A program made the position numbers and the translations under genes. Positions 1-9,505 of a DNA stretch of 64,000 bases are shown here, in pieces (the stretch's first letter is position 1; each line of letters starts with the position of its first letter). The notes beneath the pieces are model-generated. The model had not been told where the DNA came from, made no database searches, and saw nothing but the letters and a program-made list of their open reading frames with translations. This stretch comes from Saprospiraceae bacterium (GTDB lineage: Bacteria > Bacteroidota > Bacteroidia > Chitinophagales > Saprospiraceae): positions 1 through 64,000 of the forward strand of contig JAIBCI010000054.1 in NCBI GenBank assembly GCA_019694255.1, in the 5' to 3' direction.

Positions 1-21
1 AATCACCGGTACCAACTTTGT

Positions 22-2076
22 CTACAACCCTGAGTTCAAATCCTCCTGCTGCACCATAGCTGGTACCGCTGGTGGAGGGAAAAATTCAATATTGGCACCT
101 TTGATATCTTTTGATTTCTCCTCAAGGTCTTTCATCACCTCGGAAATGGTTCTTTTTCTTTCAGACCAGTCCTTCAGATTGATAAGACAGCTACCGGAAT
201 TGGCCCCTGTTCCTTCAGAAAGAATTTCATAACCTGACATCGAAGAGACTGATTTAATTTCTGGAATCTTCGAAGCAATTTCCTGAAGTTGGAGGGCAAC
301 TTCATCGGTTCTCTCAAGAGTAGATCCAGGAGGTGTCAGAATGATCGCATAGAATACACCCTGATCTTCGTTGGGAATGAAGCCCGAAGGAACTTTCTTC
401 GAGACAAACCAGGTTCCGATACAAAATAAAATCAACACCATGAAAGTCATTATTCTTCGGTTGACGATCTTTTCAACGAGGAGTTTATAACTTCCATTGA
501 CACGTGTGAACCAGTCATTGAAACCAGTTAAAATTCTATTTAGCCAGTTTTTCTTTGGAGGATGCTTATGCAGATCTTTAAGAATCATGGCACATAATGC
601 AGGGGTAAAAGTTAAGGCAACTATACCCGACAGTATGATTGAGGTGGCCATTGTTACCGAAAACTGTCGGTAGAAAATGCCGACCGGCCCGCTCATGAAT
701 GCGACTGGAATAAAAACTGCTGCCATGACCAATGTGATCGCTACGATAGCGCCGCTGATTTCCTTTAAGGCTACTTTGGTAGCTTCCTGCGGCCCTAAAT
801 GTAATTGTTCCATTTTGGCATGAACTGCCTCTACGACGACAATCGCATCGTCAACGACGATACCGATGGCCAGTACCATGGCAAATAATGTAATTAAGTT
901 GAGTGTGATGCCAAAGAGCTGCATGAAAAGGAAAGTACCGATCAGTGACACCGGCACTGCAATCGCCGGGATTAGCGTCGATCGCCAGTCTGCTAAGAAT
1001 AGAAACACCACAAACGATACCAGCAAAAATGCTTCCAGCAGCGTATGAAGAACTTTGTCGATAGAAGCGTCAAGGAATGAGGATACATCGTAACCGATTT
1101 GATAGTCCATTCCTTTGGGAAAGGAACTTTTCTTGATTTCTTCCAGCTTTGCTTTGATATTTTTAATGACCTCGCTCGCATTACTTCCATAGGACTGCTT
1201 AATAACAATTGCCGCCGATGGCTTTCCATTTAACTTGGAGTATAAATCATAGTAGGCATTTCCAAATTCTATATCTGCAATATCTTTTAGCCTGAGTAAT
1301 TCTCCGTCCGTGGTTGATTTGATTACAATATTTTCATATTGTTCCTTATTCGTAAATCGACCAGGATACTTTAATACATATTCGAATGCCTGTGATTTTT
1401 TTCCCGAACTCTCTCCTAACCTGCCCGGCGAGGCTTCGAAGCTTTGCTCTTCAAGTGAGGTCATCACTTCATCGGCAGAAATTTTATAGGCGAGCATCCG
1501 GTCAGGTTTTAACCAGATCCTCATGGAGTACTCGCGGTCTCCAAGCACGTCTGCAAATCCAACACCATTGACGCGTTTGATTTCAGAGAGCATATTGATA
1601 TCAGCGAAATTGTAAAGGAAATTAACATCCAGAGTGCTGTCATTGCTAAATATGTTGACATACATCAGCATGTTGGATTCTTCCCTGGTAATTTTGACTC
1701 CTTCTCGAATAACAATCGGCGGAAGTTTATTGACAACTGCAGCTACCCGATTCTGAACATTCACAGATGCGATATTGGGATCAGTGCCAAGTTCAAATAC
1801 AACCTGAATCGTGCACACCCCATCATTTCCTGCATCTGAATCAATATATTTCAGACCAGGAACGCCGTTGATCGCACGTTCCAGGGGGATAACCACCGCC
1901 TTGATCATGAGTTCTGCATTTGCGCCCGGGAATTCTGCATTGATATTGACCTTTGGCGGTGAGATGGACGGAAACTGTGTGACAGGTAGTTTAAGTAAGG
2001 ACAGGAATCCCAAAAAAACAATGATCATAGAGATGACCATTGATAATACCGGCCTTTGTATAAATTTTGCAAACAT
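22..2076 (-). CDS. RND efflux permease, N-terminal part, frameshifted near the left edge
   Basis: Inner-membrane proton-driven pump of the AcrB/MexB (HAE1) type. The N-terminus has the usual first membrane helix followed by KLPVTQFPSISPP, and the GIVVDDAIVVVEAV stretch holds the paired aspartates of the proton relay in helix 4. The frame stops after 684 residues where full pumps have about 1,040. The last twelve residues do not fit the family: dropping to the next frame at about 59-61 restores PAVP-(G)YGAAGGFELRVVDK, the expected continuation, up to base 1. One missing G is therefore enough to explain the stop. The gene follows the adaptor gene at 2165 by 88 bases, a normal pump operon; an outer-membrane factor may lie left of the window. 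Whether the lesion is biological or a base-calling error cannot be told here. Confidence 0.93.
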   Translation of the reverse strand: MFAKFIQRPVLSMVISMIIVFLGFLSLLKLPVTQFPSISPPKVNINAEFPGANAELMIKAVVIPLERAINGVPGLKYIDSDAGNDGVCTIQVVFELGTDPNIASVNVQNRVAAVVNKLPPIVIREGVKITREESNMLMYVNIFSNDSTLDVNFLYNFADINMLSEIKRVNGVGFADVLGDREYSMRIWLKPDRMLAYKISADEVMTSLEEQSFEASPGRLGESSGKKSQAFEYVLKYPGRFTNKEQYENIVIKSTTDGELLRLKDIADIEFGNAYYDLYSKLNGKPSAAIVIKQSYGSNASEVIKNIKAKLEEIKKSSFPKGMDYQIGYDVSSFLDASIDKVLHTLLEAFLLVSFVVFLFLADWRSTLIPAIAVPVSLIGTFLFMQLFGITLNLITLFAMVLAIGIVVDDAIVVVEAVHAKMEQLHLGPQEATKVALKEISGAIVAITLVMAAVFIPVAFMSGPVGIFYRQFSVTMATSIILSGIVALTFTPALCAMILKDLHKHPPKKNWLNRILTGFNDWFTRVNGSYKLLVEKIVNRRIMTFMVLILFCIGTWFVSKKVPSGFIPNEDQGVFYAIILTPPGSTLERTDEVALQLQEIASKIPEIKSVSSMSGYEILSEGTGANSGSCLINLKDWSERKRTISEVMKDLEEKSKDIKGANIEFFPPPAVPAMVQQEDLNSGL

Positions 2077-2164
2077 TTATTTCAAATTGAAGTGAGAATA
2101 GAGAAGCAGTACACGTTATTATTTTTTCAATTTTTGCGGTCTTTGAAGTACCAGAATCTTCTGT

Positions 2165-3256
2165 TTATTTTATCAGCTGAAGGTTGTAGATGATATCTTT
2201 AGGTTCTATAAATTCTGCCTTTATTTCTTCGTCCTCTCTGGCTGATTGCAAGCCTTCGACAAGGATTCTTTCATTCTCATTCAAACCACGGTCAAGGATA
2301 TAAAGATTGGAAAGCGCCTGCTTGACAATAATGTTTCTTGATTTAATTTTATTTTCATTGTCAACTACGTAAACGTAAACTTTATCCTGTAAGTCATAAG
2401 TAGCCTTTTGAGGGATAATTAAGGCATCCTTGAGCGGTATAGTCAGTCTGACTTTACCCGTTTCGCCGTGTTTCAACAAAAGGTCGGGATTAGGGAATTT
2501 TGCCCTGAATGCAATATTGCCGGTCTCATTGTTAAACTCTGCTTCGATGGTTTCAATTTCTCCGGTAAATTTGTGTTCCTGTCCATTCGCCAGAATCAGG
2601 GTAACTTTTTGGTTCTGATCTGTTTTGCGGTTTTTAAAGTCCAGATATTCAAGTTCGGTAACATTGAAATAAGCAAATACGAATTTGGTGCTGGAAAGCG
2701 TAGTCAGTAATCCATCTTCGTCAATCAGACTTCCTTTTTTAAATCTTATACGATCTACAATGCCATCGAAGGGGGCTTTAATTTCTGTCAGTGATAAATG
2801 AAGTTGCGCCAGTGCAAGTTCGGCTTTTGTCTGATCGAGTTTGGCTTGGGCGATAGCAAGCTCTGTTTTCGATACGATATTCTTATCTGCAAGTGTTTTT
2901 GTATTGAGTAACTCAAGTTCACTCTGTTTGACTTCAGCCTGTGCCTTCAAAACCTCTGCTTCGTACAATTTAGGCATGATCCGGAAAAGCAGTTGGCCTT
3001 CATGTACGTATTGACCTTCATCTATATAAATATCCTGAAGGTAGCCTTTTTCCTGAGCACGCAATTCAATGTTTCTGACAGCCTGAATTTGTGCCACGTA
3101 ATCTTTGGTATATGAAGTGTCAAGCTTCAGGGGTGAAGTTGTCTTAAAATTACCTGTCTCTTCCTTTTCGACTTCCTTATGTTTGCACGAAATCGAAAGC
3201 AGAAATAAAAATATTGTGGCAGGTAAAGTGATCTGTTTGATCAGAATAGAATACAT
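2165..3256 (-). CDS. RND efflux periplasmic adaptor subunit (lipoprotein)
   Basis: Membrane-fusion protein that links the inner-membrane pump to an outer-membrane channel. It starts with a lipoprotein signal, with the lipobox LSISC near residue 24, so it is probably lipid-anchored. A split lipoyl/barrel-sandwich domain flanks a helical hairpin rich in K, E and A (about residues 90-150); ELRAQEKGYLQDIYIDEGQ and APFDGIVDRIRFKKGSLID are the two lipoyl halves. Beta-barrel and membrane-proximal domains follow, including HGETGKVRLTIPL. Length (363) is normal for the family. It lies just upstream of the permease gene and was probably transcribed with it. Substrate cannot be inferred. Confidence 0.93.
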   Translation of the reverse strand: MYSILIKQITLPATIFLFLLSISCKHKEVEKEETGNFKTTSPLKLDTSYTKDYVAQIQAVRNIELRAQEKGYLQDIYIDEGQYVHEGQLLFRIMPKLYEAEVLKAQAEVKQSELELLNTKTLADKNIVSKTELAIAQAKLDQTKAELALAQLHLSLTEIKAPFDGIVDRIRFKKGSLIDEDGLLTTLSSTKFVFAYFNVTELEYLDFKNRKTDQNQKVTLILANGQEHKFTGEIETIEAEFNNETGNIAFRAKFPNPDLLLKHGETGKVRLTIPLKDALIIPQKATYDLQDKVYVYVVDNENKIKSRNIIVKQALSNLYILDRGLNENERILVEGLQSAREDEEIKAEFIEPKDIIYNLQLIK

Positions 3257-3360
3257 ATGATTGCTTTTAAAAATTTATTGGATTTGGAAAAAGAATATTT
3301 TGTAACGGCCTATGGCGTTACTACCGGAAGTTAGTAATCCGGATACCTCTATTTTAGAAT

Positions 3361-3747
3361 CTAGAGTCGCAGTGTACAGTAAAACAGCAAAGCGCTGGCA
3401 AATAAAAACAACCGGGTAGTCAACATGCCCGGTGATTCAATAGATTGGCTGAAAGGTATGCCGCATGATAATACTTCTTCAAGAAGCGTGTTATAATCTA
3501 TTGATTGTTCTTTGGATTTCCTGCGGAACTGTTCATAATCGTCTTCTTCTGAATCATCAAAGAAAAGCGAAATTTCGGGACCGGTTGCGTATGGCTGATT
3601 TTGGGATGAAAGCAGTGAGGTGAATAACTTATCATTACATCGCAATGATTGAAACTTATCTCCTGGTTCTGACATACGATTCAATCCATGCACTGTCTGC
3701 ACAAAGAAAGTAATCAAAATCAGAATATTCAAATAGCCTATTCTCAT
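3361..3747 (-). CDS. Hypothetical small exported or membrane protein
   Basis: A 128-residue protein that I do not recognise. It starts with a hydrophobic segment that looks like a signal peptide (MRIGYLNILILITFFVQTVHG) and ends with a second hydrophobic stretch (LFLFASALLFYCTL), with an acidic middle (DDSEEDDYEQF). It lies 104 bases upstream of the adaptor gene on the same strand, so it could be the first gene of the pump transcript. A TATTTTTG -7-like box on the minus strand (3759-3766) lies just upstream of its start, without a clear -33 element. No function is proposed. Confidence 0.5.
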   Translation of the reverse strand: MRIGYLNILILITFFVQTVHGLNRMSEPGDKFQSLRCNDKLFTSLLSSQNQPYATGPEISLFFDDSEEDDYEQFRRKSKEQSIDYNTLLEEVLSCGIPFSQSIESPGMLTTRLFLFASALLFYCTLRL

Positions 3748-4013
3748 CGTCCGAAATGCAAAAATATATCGTTATGCACAGAGTCTGATGAATATAAACG
3801 ATTTAATAAATTTTTAACGCGGTTAAAGATTGTATGGACGAATAAAGATTGTCAAGAATCAAAAAAATCGTATTCCGTAATGATCAAAATAATAGAGAAT
3901 GATAACAATGAATCGTTAATATTAATCTGATTCAGTTAATATTATTTAAACACAAAGCTTAACATAAAAGTAAGTGTTCAATAAAATTGGTTGATATCAA
4001 TATGCTTTTGCGA

Positions 4014-4553
4014 TCACTTATGCATATCCGACATCAGGTATTTGGCAAAAATCGCACGCAGAAATTGCATCATTTCCATGGGACGCTGCGTTGAAATCAA
4101 TACAGTAGCATCATTTCTGAGGATGAGTTCAAGTGCCCTGCAACCGCCAAACAGATAAGCTATCCCGTGACCTACAGACTTCAGTCGAACGCCCCATCCA
4201 GAAAATTCACGTATTGCGGAAAACCGCCGAATTCGGATGTGACGGATTAGTTCCCAGGGAAATACCTGCCATTCCGTTCGAAAAGGATAAAACCTCAGGG
4301 CCACACCGCGCGGTGTAATACTGAGTTCCATTTTACTGACATACATCAGCGTATTAATAATAATCAAAATCAGGGTGCCTATTCCGTAAAAGTCCTGGTC
4401 GAAGCGGTTGTCAAAATAAGTCAGGTGTAAAAAGGCCCTGTAGAGGAAACCAATAAAGAAATAGATGTCCAGAATGATTACCACCAGCCAGATCCACCAT
4501 TGCCGGATCTGCTGTGTCTCATGAAATTCAAAAGCAGTGCGCCTTATTGGCAT
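4014..4553 (-). CDS. Small membrane protein, paralogue of the protein at 8869
   Basis: A 179-residue protein with two N-terminal membrane segments (about residues 18-45 and 58-72) and a soluble C-terminal part that reads like a PH-type/YdbT-like membrane-associated domain. It shares a clear pattern with the gene at 8869-9399: RQWW[IL]W near the N-terminus, G[VI]A[VL]RF[YF]PF, then the conserved core SAIREF[SG]GWG[VL]R followed by G[HR]G[IT]AY. The two genes lie on the same strand about 4.3 kb apart and are probably a duplication. Function is unknown; the PH-like label rests on overall layout only. Confidence 0.8.
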   Translation of the reverse strand: MPIRRTAFEFHETQQIRQWWIWLVVIILDIYFFIGFLYRAFLHLTYFDNRFDQDFYGIGTLILIIINTLMYVSKMELSITPRGVALRFYPFRTEWQVFPWELIRHIRIRRFSAIREFSGWGVRLKSVGHGIAYLFGGCRALELILRNDATVLISTQRPMEMMQFLRAIFAKYLMSDMHK

Positions 4554-4701
4554 AAATTCATTTTAGGTTGGAAAAAATTTCGGGCAATAAATTTAGTTCA
4601 TTCGCCTGGATGAAAACCCAAATGTAATAGAATTAGCAAGCAGTCTTTAGGATCATACTACCATTGACGCATTTTCTTCACCGAAGTGCCATAATCAAGA
4701 A

Positions 4702-5448
4702 TCAGACATTCAGAACATTACTGTTTTTCTCAAGGACCTTTATAATGACATAAGCCAAGAGGCTTAAACAGAGAAGTCCAATCAAAATAAGATTCATAGC
4801 TTCCGCGGATCTGAGGTAATAACCGCCGACATCAAAGAGGCAGAATACGGCAAAGAGATTTACCGTAGTACTTTTTTCGCTCCGGAGGACTTTTCTCCAG
4901 TTAAACGGATGTTTGGGTGCTACAAACCTGGACCAGTCCGGAAAAAAGGCAGGTACCTTATCACCCCATTGCGTATACTGTTCACCGAATTTCCGGCGTA
5001 AGAACTGTTCTTCCGCATACATGATCCGCTCATAATAGAGTGCATAAAGCAGACAAAATATGACCACAAACCATACATTGGCCGTGAGCAGGCAGACGCC
5101 GAGCCACATGATAAAGTTGCCGACATAGAGTGGATGTCGCACGGCCGAGTAAATCCCCGTGGTATTGAGGCTGTCGGCGACCTGACCTTCGGAGGTGTTG
5201 CGTCCGGAGGTATTGACCGGGGCATGTGCCACGGTATACAGTCTTACCATCGAACCAACCAGACTGACTGCCAGGCAGGCCAGCTCAAATCCGGTTTGTC
5301 CCCGCTTTTCCTGAAGCCAGCGAAAGGCCTCTCCCGAGTCACCCCATAAATAGACAGTACCCCCAATGAGCAATATCACCAGCGGTAGAAAACTCCGGTA
5401 TCGAAACAGCCAATTGCCCTGCGATTCAAGTTCTTCCTGTAACGGCAT
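4702..5448 (-). CDS. Isoprenylcysteine carboxyl methyltransferase-like membrane methyltransferase
   Basis: A 248-residue polytopic membrane protein with the PEMT/ICMT core: GIYSAVRHPLYVGNFIMWLG (the RHP-Y-G-N SAM-binding motif) and, about 40 residues later, YYERIMYAEEQFLRRKFGEQY (the E-E-L/F-G-Y motif). Members use SAM to methylate lipids or lipid-linked groups. The nearest described bacterial relatives include enzymes that methylate the 1-phosphate of lipid A in Leptospira, but the substrate here is not shown by sequence. A TATATTTG -7 box lies on the minus strand at 5468-5475, about 20 bases upstream, without a good -33 element. The 440 bases beyond it up to 5888 hold no gene that I can support. 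Confidence 0.82.
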   Translation of the reverse strand: MPLQEELESQGNWLFRYRSFLPLVILLIGGTVYLWGDSGEAFRWLQEKRGQTGFELACLAVSLVGSMVRLYTVAHAPVNTSGRNTSEGQVADSLNTTGIYSAVRHPLYVGNFIMWLGVCLLTANVWFVVIFCLLYALYYERIMYAEEQFLRRKFGEQYTQWGDKVPAFFPDWSRFVAPKHPFNWRKVLRSEKSTTVNLFAVFCLFDVGGYYLRSAEAMNLILIGLLCLSLLAYVIIKVLEKNSNVLNV

Positions 5449-5888
5449 TAGAAAAGATTATAATGGCCAAATATAAAGAGGACCATGCATGCCCGGGACT
5501 TTTAAATAAAAATAAGTTTTATCTCAGTCAAGGGTTCGTATCGCTCTTTGCTTTTGGATTGCATTGCGACATAATAGCGATGGATCGCCATCCGGAAAAA
5601 TAGAAAGTGGCGTAGCGACCGTCATGAAATGAAATTTGCCGGGTTTGAAACCAACTGATCAAAACCTGATACACCATTCGATAATTGAGACCAATGAAGT
5701 CAATGGGTATTATAGGTTTTGAAGTTTTTTTGCAATAATGCAATCAAAATAAATCCCCGGATACCTCAAAATGTATGTAACTACTTTATTTGCTCCTTTA
5801 TCTCAATGACATTTTGAGTGTAATTGACGGACCAATTTGTGTTTAAGAGGCGATGAAAGACTCACGACTGCAGGCATTTTGTTAATGC

Positions 5889-8159
5889 CTACTGGAGACT
5901 GATCAACTTCTTACAGGCCAAAATAATATTACCCCGTTCAAACACAATGTAGTAAATACCCGAAGCAAGTCTCGGACTAATTAAAGTACTTCCAGACGGA
6001 TCAAGCGCAAACTGTTCGATTAGTACACCTTCTATAGAAAATATTTTCGCACTGATGGTTGATGCTGATTGTGGTACATTGTGTTTTATAAACATTTTGT
6101 CCGTAACAGGATTGGGAATTATTTCGATGAAGAAATTCTCAGCAGAATAATCGCTAAGTGTCAGAAAACTGGTCGCTGCAACATTGGTGATAACCGGCGG
6201 ATTCTGGTCAAAAAAAATTCCGGCGCGGTTATAGATCATTTCATTGGCTTTGACGCTGGCTCTTGGCTTAATAAGAAATTGCACAAATCCCTGCGAGCCA
6301 GTGTAATTTGTTGTGCTATCGGGCAATAAAATATTTTTAAAATGAAATTGCGCCAGATTCAAAGCATCCATTGTATACACACAAGGATGGCTAGTGTTAA
6401 CTATTCGCAGGGTCTTTGGATCGAGAAGATGAGAAATGCTGTCTCTGATGATGATGTCATAGGCGGTATCATTGCCCGTATTCTGAAATCGGATGGTATA
6501 AAGCAGGTCGCCAATTAATGATTCAGAATTTGGATCCCTGATGATCTGAACCATTTTGTCATTCGGATCAAACGAATTTTTGATGATATCCGCAAAGATC
6601 ATCTCATTATTGATGAGATTGCGATCCAGCGGCGTGGAAACTCGGGCTTTTAGATAAAATTTCTTGCCCGCGGGGATACCTCCCGGCAATGAAAAATAAA
6701 CAATAAATTTTAAACCTGTGCCAATGGAACTTGAATTAAAATTCCATTCCATGTTGGGTGAAACAATTTTTCCAGATGGGACTGCCGATTGAATTTTCCA
6801 ATCAGAAGGAAATTCAAGGCTCAGCAAGGCATTCTGCACATTCAATGCACCAAGATTATTGACGTCTATTGTTGCTTGCACGAGTCGGCCCGCCGTGGCC
6901 CTCCCAAGGTTAAGCACAACTTCAAGATCAATGGAATCCTGAATTTCTAATGCAAAATCATAATTTCCAGGTTGCTGATCCGAATTTATACTGGGAAAAA
7001 TTGAATATGTCTTCGGTTTCAAAATATTTTTTGTGCCCGCAAAACCATATGCTTTAATGACATTAATGGAATTTGGAATCAGTTCAATGGCATACTTCCC
7101 GCTTGTACTTAGAGCGATGGCGGAGGACTGATCATTATCAATGAACACGCCATCCGCAGATTGGTCCACTTTGTCATCAAATGATCCGTTGTGATTGATA
7201 TCATAGTAAACACGTCCCGATGCATAAATATTCTTTTTACAAGGCGGAATTGAGGATGGAATCTCGATGAAAGATTTGATTGAATCCTGAATACAACTTC
7301 CAATTTTGAATTCTGCAGTATATGTCCCGGTCCCGGTGATCAGGGTGTTTCCCCACATAAAAGGAAAGAGCGCTTCACACACTTTGGTATCCACCCCTTT
7401 GGCGGTAGAATTTCTGGTTACCCTGATTTGTTTGCAAATGAGAGAGGATTCATTGCAAATTTTTGTGTCAATGACTAAAAGGTGACTGAAGCAAAGATTA
7501 AACGTTCCTTCCGTAGGAAAATCAAGGTAGGTTCGGCATTCTGTAGAAGGAATGCGCTGACCATCAAGGTATGCTGCACACAGATTGCAATCATGAAGCT
7601 GCAGATCGGTAGTATAGATTATGTTTTCCGATCCCTGGCAAACATCGCTTGGGCCTATAATGGATTTGGGTGGATCGACGGCAGGCATATTACCGCCTGT
7701 TACGGATAAACTAAAATCACAAATATCACCATCGCAGCCATTCACAAAAAAATAGAGTATCCTGCAATAATCGTTATCAAAACACAACGTTTTGGAACCA
7801 TTGGTCTGACAATTCAGATTACAGGCTACGTTTCTGTAACAGCATTCATCTTCATACACCCCGAATTGCATCCCTTTGTTATTGGCACAGGATATCGTCG
7901 TGACGGTAATACAAATCTGACCTTTGTAGCCAGCGAAGGCCCACCAACTTGTATTGATGGATACGCCTCCGCCTGAACACAGCGGTTGGCAACCGGTAGG
8001 GTTGCTGTACCCAACCGTCTGGCAGCTTAGTCCGTTCAGTTCTTGTGCAGAACACAGGACTTCAGCATCGGCGCATCGATCGGCACCTGCAGGACTGCAT
8101 TGAGATTTCACCTGGATTATGACTCCAAGAAAAATGAAGATAATAAGAAACGCTTTCAT
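5889..8159 (-). CDS. T9SS-sorted surface protein with DUF11/DUF7619-like repeats
   Basis: A 756-residue exported protein. It has a signal peptide (residues 1-19, ending VKSQ), a Cys-rich N-terminal domain (about 20-150) of the kind seen at the start of many Saprospiria surface proteins, an SdrD-like or carboxypeptidase-regulatory-like segment with calcium-site-like DINHNGSFDDKVD near residue 325, and then DUF11-like beta domains. The stretch from SFDPNDKMVQI to YNRAGIFFDQNPPVITN (about 525-660) matches the DUF7619 pattern that comes before the sorting domain in this group. The C-terminus is a type A T9SS domain: IIPNPVTDKMFIKH, GVLIEQF and a final SGIYYIVF strand. It is predicted to be secreted through T9SS and fixed to the cell surface. 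Ligand unknown. Confidence 0.9.
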   Translation of the reverse strand: MKAFLIIFIFLGVIIQVKSQCSPAGADRCADAEVLCSAQELNGLSCQTVGYSNPTGCQPLCSGGGVSINTSWWAFAGYKGQICITVTTISCANNKGMQFGVYEDECCYRNVACNLNCQTNGSKTLCFDNDYCRILYFFVNGCDGDICDFSLSVTGGNMPAVDPPKSIIGPSDVCQGSENIIYTTDLQLHDCNLCAAYLDGQRIPSTECRTYLDFPTEGTFNLCFSHLLVIDTKICNESSLICKQIRVTRNSTAKGVDTKVCEALFPFMWGNTLITGTGTYTAEFKIGSCIQDSIKSFIEIPSSIPPCKKNIYASGRVYYDINHNGSFDDKVDQSADGVFIDNDQSSAIALSTSGKYAIELIPNSINVIKAYGFAGTKNILKPKTYSIFPSINSDQQPGNYDFALEIQDSIDLEVVLNLGRATAGRLVQATIDVNNLGALNVQNALLSLEFPSDWKIQSAVPSGKIVSPNMEWNFNSSSIGTGLKFIVYFSLPGGIPAGKKFYLKARVSTPLDRNLINNEMIFADIIKNSFDPNDKMVQIIRDPNSESLIGDLLYTIRFQNTGNDTAYDIIIRDSISHLLDPKTLRIVNTSHPCVYTMDALNLAQFHFKNILLPDSTTNYTGSQGFVQFLIKPRASVKANEMIYNRAGIFFDQNPPVITNVAATSFLTLSDYSAENFFIEIIPNPVTDKMFIKHNVPQSASTISAKIFSIEGVLIEQFALDPSGSTLISPRLASGIYYIVFERGNIILACKKLISLQ

Positions 8160-8230
8160 TTAAGATTCTGTAAGACTAACAAGATCCCTCAAGATAATCA
8201 ATCGATGCCCCTTACTGCAAAAAATATGAG

Positions 8231-8653
8231 TTAGAGACTCTCTGCCAATATTTTCAGTTGTCTCAGTACCGGATTTTCTTCGCCCTGTGGAGGTTCCTGA
8301 ACAGCATTTGCTCTGTGGTCTTCCTGAATAATCTCAAGTCTGGTTTGTCCGTCCTCATCTGACAATTGGTAGTGCATGACAAAATAGTTTTCTGGTTTGT
8401 CTTCCAGTCCCGGCCTTGGTGCAAAGAGTGAATAACTGAGATTTTCGTGTGGGTTATAACTCAGGACCTTTCCCCATTGCTCAAATATTTGGCCTTCCCA
8501 TTCTGAACTGAATGAAATTTCGTGACCTGTTACCCAATCGGTCAGAAGCTTACTTCCATACTGCCATTGTTTGACAAATTCAGGTCGGGTAATACAATCC
8601 CAGACTTTTTGCCTGGAATTGTCAATGAGCACCGTTGAAATGTTTTTTGGCAT
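8231..8653 (-). CDS. SRPBCC (AHSA1/START-like) protein
   Basis: A 140-residue cytoplasmic protein of the START/Bet v1-like fold. The N-terminal pattern S..VWDCITRPEFVKQW, a central EWEGQIFEQWGKVLSYNPHENLSYS and the terminal amphipathic helix are typical of AHSA1/CalC-like members, which bind small hydrophobic ligands or act as co-chaperones. The ligand cannot be predicted. It stands alone between the T9SS gene at 5889 and the membrane protein at 8869. Confidence 0.85.
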   Translation of the reverse strand: MPKNISTVLIDNSRQKVWDCITRPEFVKQWQYGSKLLTDWVTGHEISFSSEWEGQIFEQWGKVLSYNPHENLSYSLFAPRPGLEDKPENYFVMHYQLSDEDGQTRLEIIQEDHRANAVQEPPQGEENPVLRQLKILAESL

Positions 8654-8868
8654 TGCGTAATATTTTTGTTTTGAGTGAATTGAATCTCAGAAAATATTCA
8701 TTATCCAATAGCGAAGTTAGGATTACTATAATAGTAAGACAGACTGACAATTTGTAAATAGTAAAAGCGAATTCAATAGAACTAAATTTTGACATCAGGC
8801 GACAAAATATTAACTGTTGTGATTGCGTTGTTACAAAAACTAAATTGGGACAAAGTAATGCTGTTATC

Positions 8869-9399
8869 TCAAATTTCAGCTAATTTATTCGGGTAATAAT
8901 GTTCCAGTGCCCTGCGCAATGCTTCTTCTTTTTGCGTGCCAATCAGTAATTTCTTTCCGTTCTTAAAGACCAGCTGAAGACCACGGTCACCACATACAAT
9001 ATAGGCAGTTCCTCTGCCAAAAAGACCCCAGCGCAAGCCCCAGCCGCCAAATTCTCGGATGGCGGAATATTTTCTCAATTGTACAGATGACACTTCGTTC
9101 CAGCTAATATTCTTATATTGGAAAAAGAAAGGAAAAAATCTGACCGCAATACCATCCTTGCTGATGCGGGTCTCCAGCCTCGTCAGCCAAAATAAAAGAA
9201 GTATTCCGCAAACTAACATTGTAAAGCAAATGAGCATCGCATTGCTCATAGGCCGGTCACCCCACGGCAGCCCAAAATAAAACTGTTGGATAAGTCCATA
9301 AATGAAAAGTGCGGCTATTCCAAGTAAAATAGTCCACAACCACCATTGCCTGAAAGACTGGCGCTCAAAGAACGAATTTGTATTGCTTCTGGTATCCAT
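8869..9399 (-). CDS. Small membrane protein, paralogue of the protein at 4014
   Basis: A 176-residue protein with two membrane helices (about residues 18-45 and 57-76) and a C-terminal soluble domain. It shares RQWWLW, GIAVRFFPF, the core SAIREFGGWGLR, GRGTAY and a terminal [IL]IGTQ[KR] with the protein at 4014-4553, so the pair is paralogous. The conserved arginine-glycine-tryptophan core probably marks the folded PH-like part. No function is assigned. Confidence 0.8.
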   Translation of the reverse strand: MDTRSNTNSFFERQSFRQWWLWTILLGIAALFIYGLIQQFYFGLPWGDRPMSNAMLICFTMLVCGILLLFWLTRLETRISKDGIAVRFFPFFFQYKNISWNEVSSVQLRKYSAIREFGGWGLRWGLFGRGTAYIVCGDRGLQLVFKNGKKLLIGTQKEEALRRALEHYYPNKLAEI

Positions 9400-9505
9400 T
9401 TGAATAATAGCTTACACGAATCAATATTATAACAAATTGTCGGATTAGTCTATTACATCCGTGTTGTTACTACTGTTTTCTTCATGCGGCCGGAATGAAT
9501 CACGG

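Noticed and set aside
5528..5743. 71-codon open frame on the minus strand in the gap before the methyltransferase gene
   Set aside because: No signal peptide, no domain, composition like the surrounding non-coding DNA.
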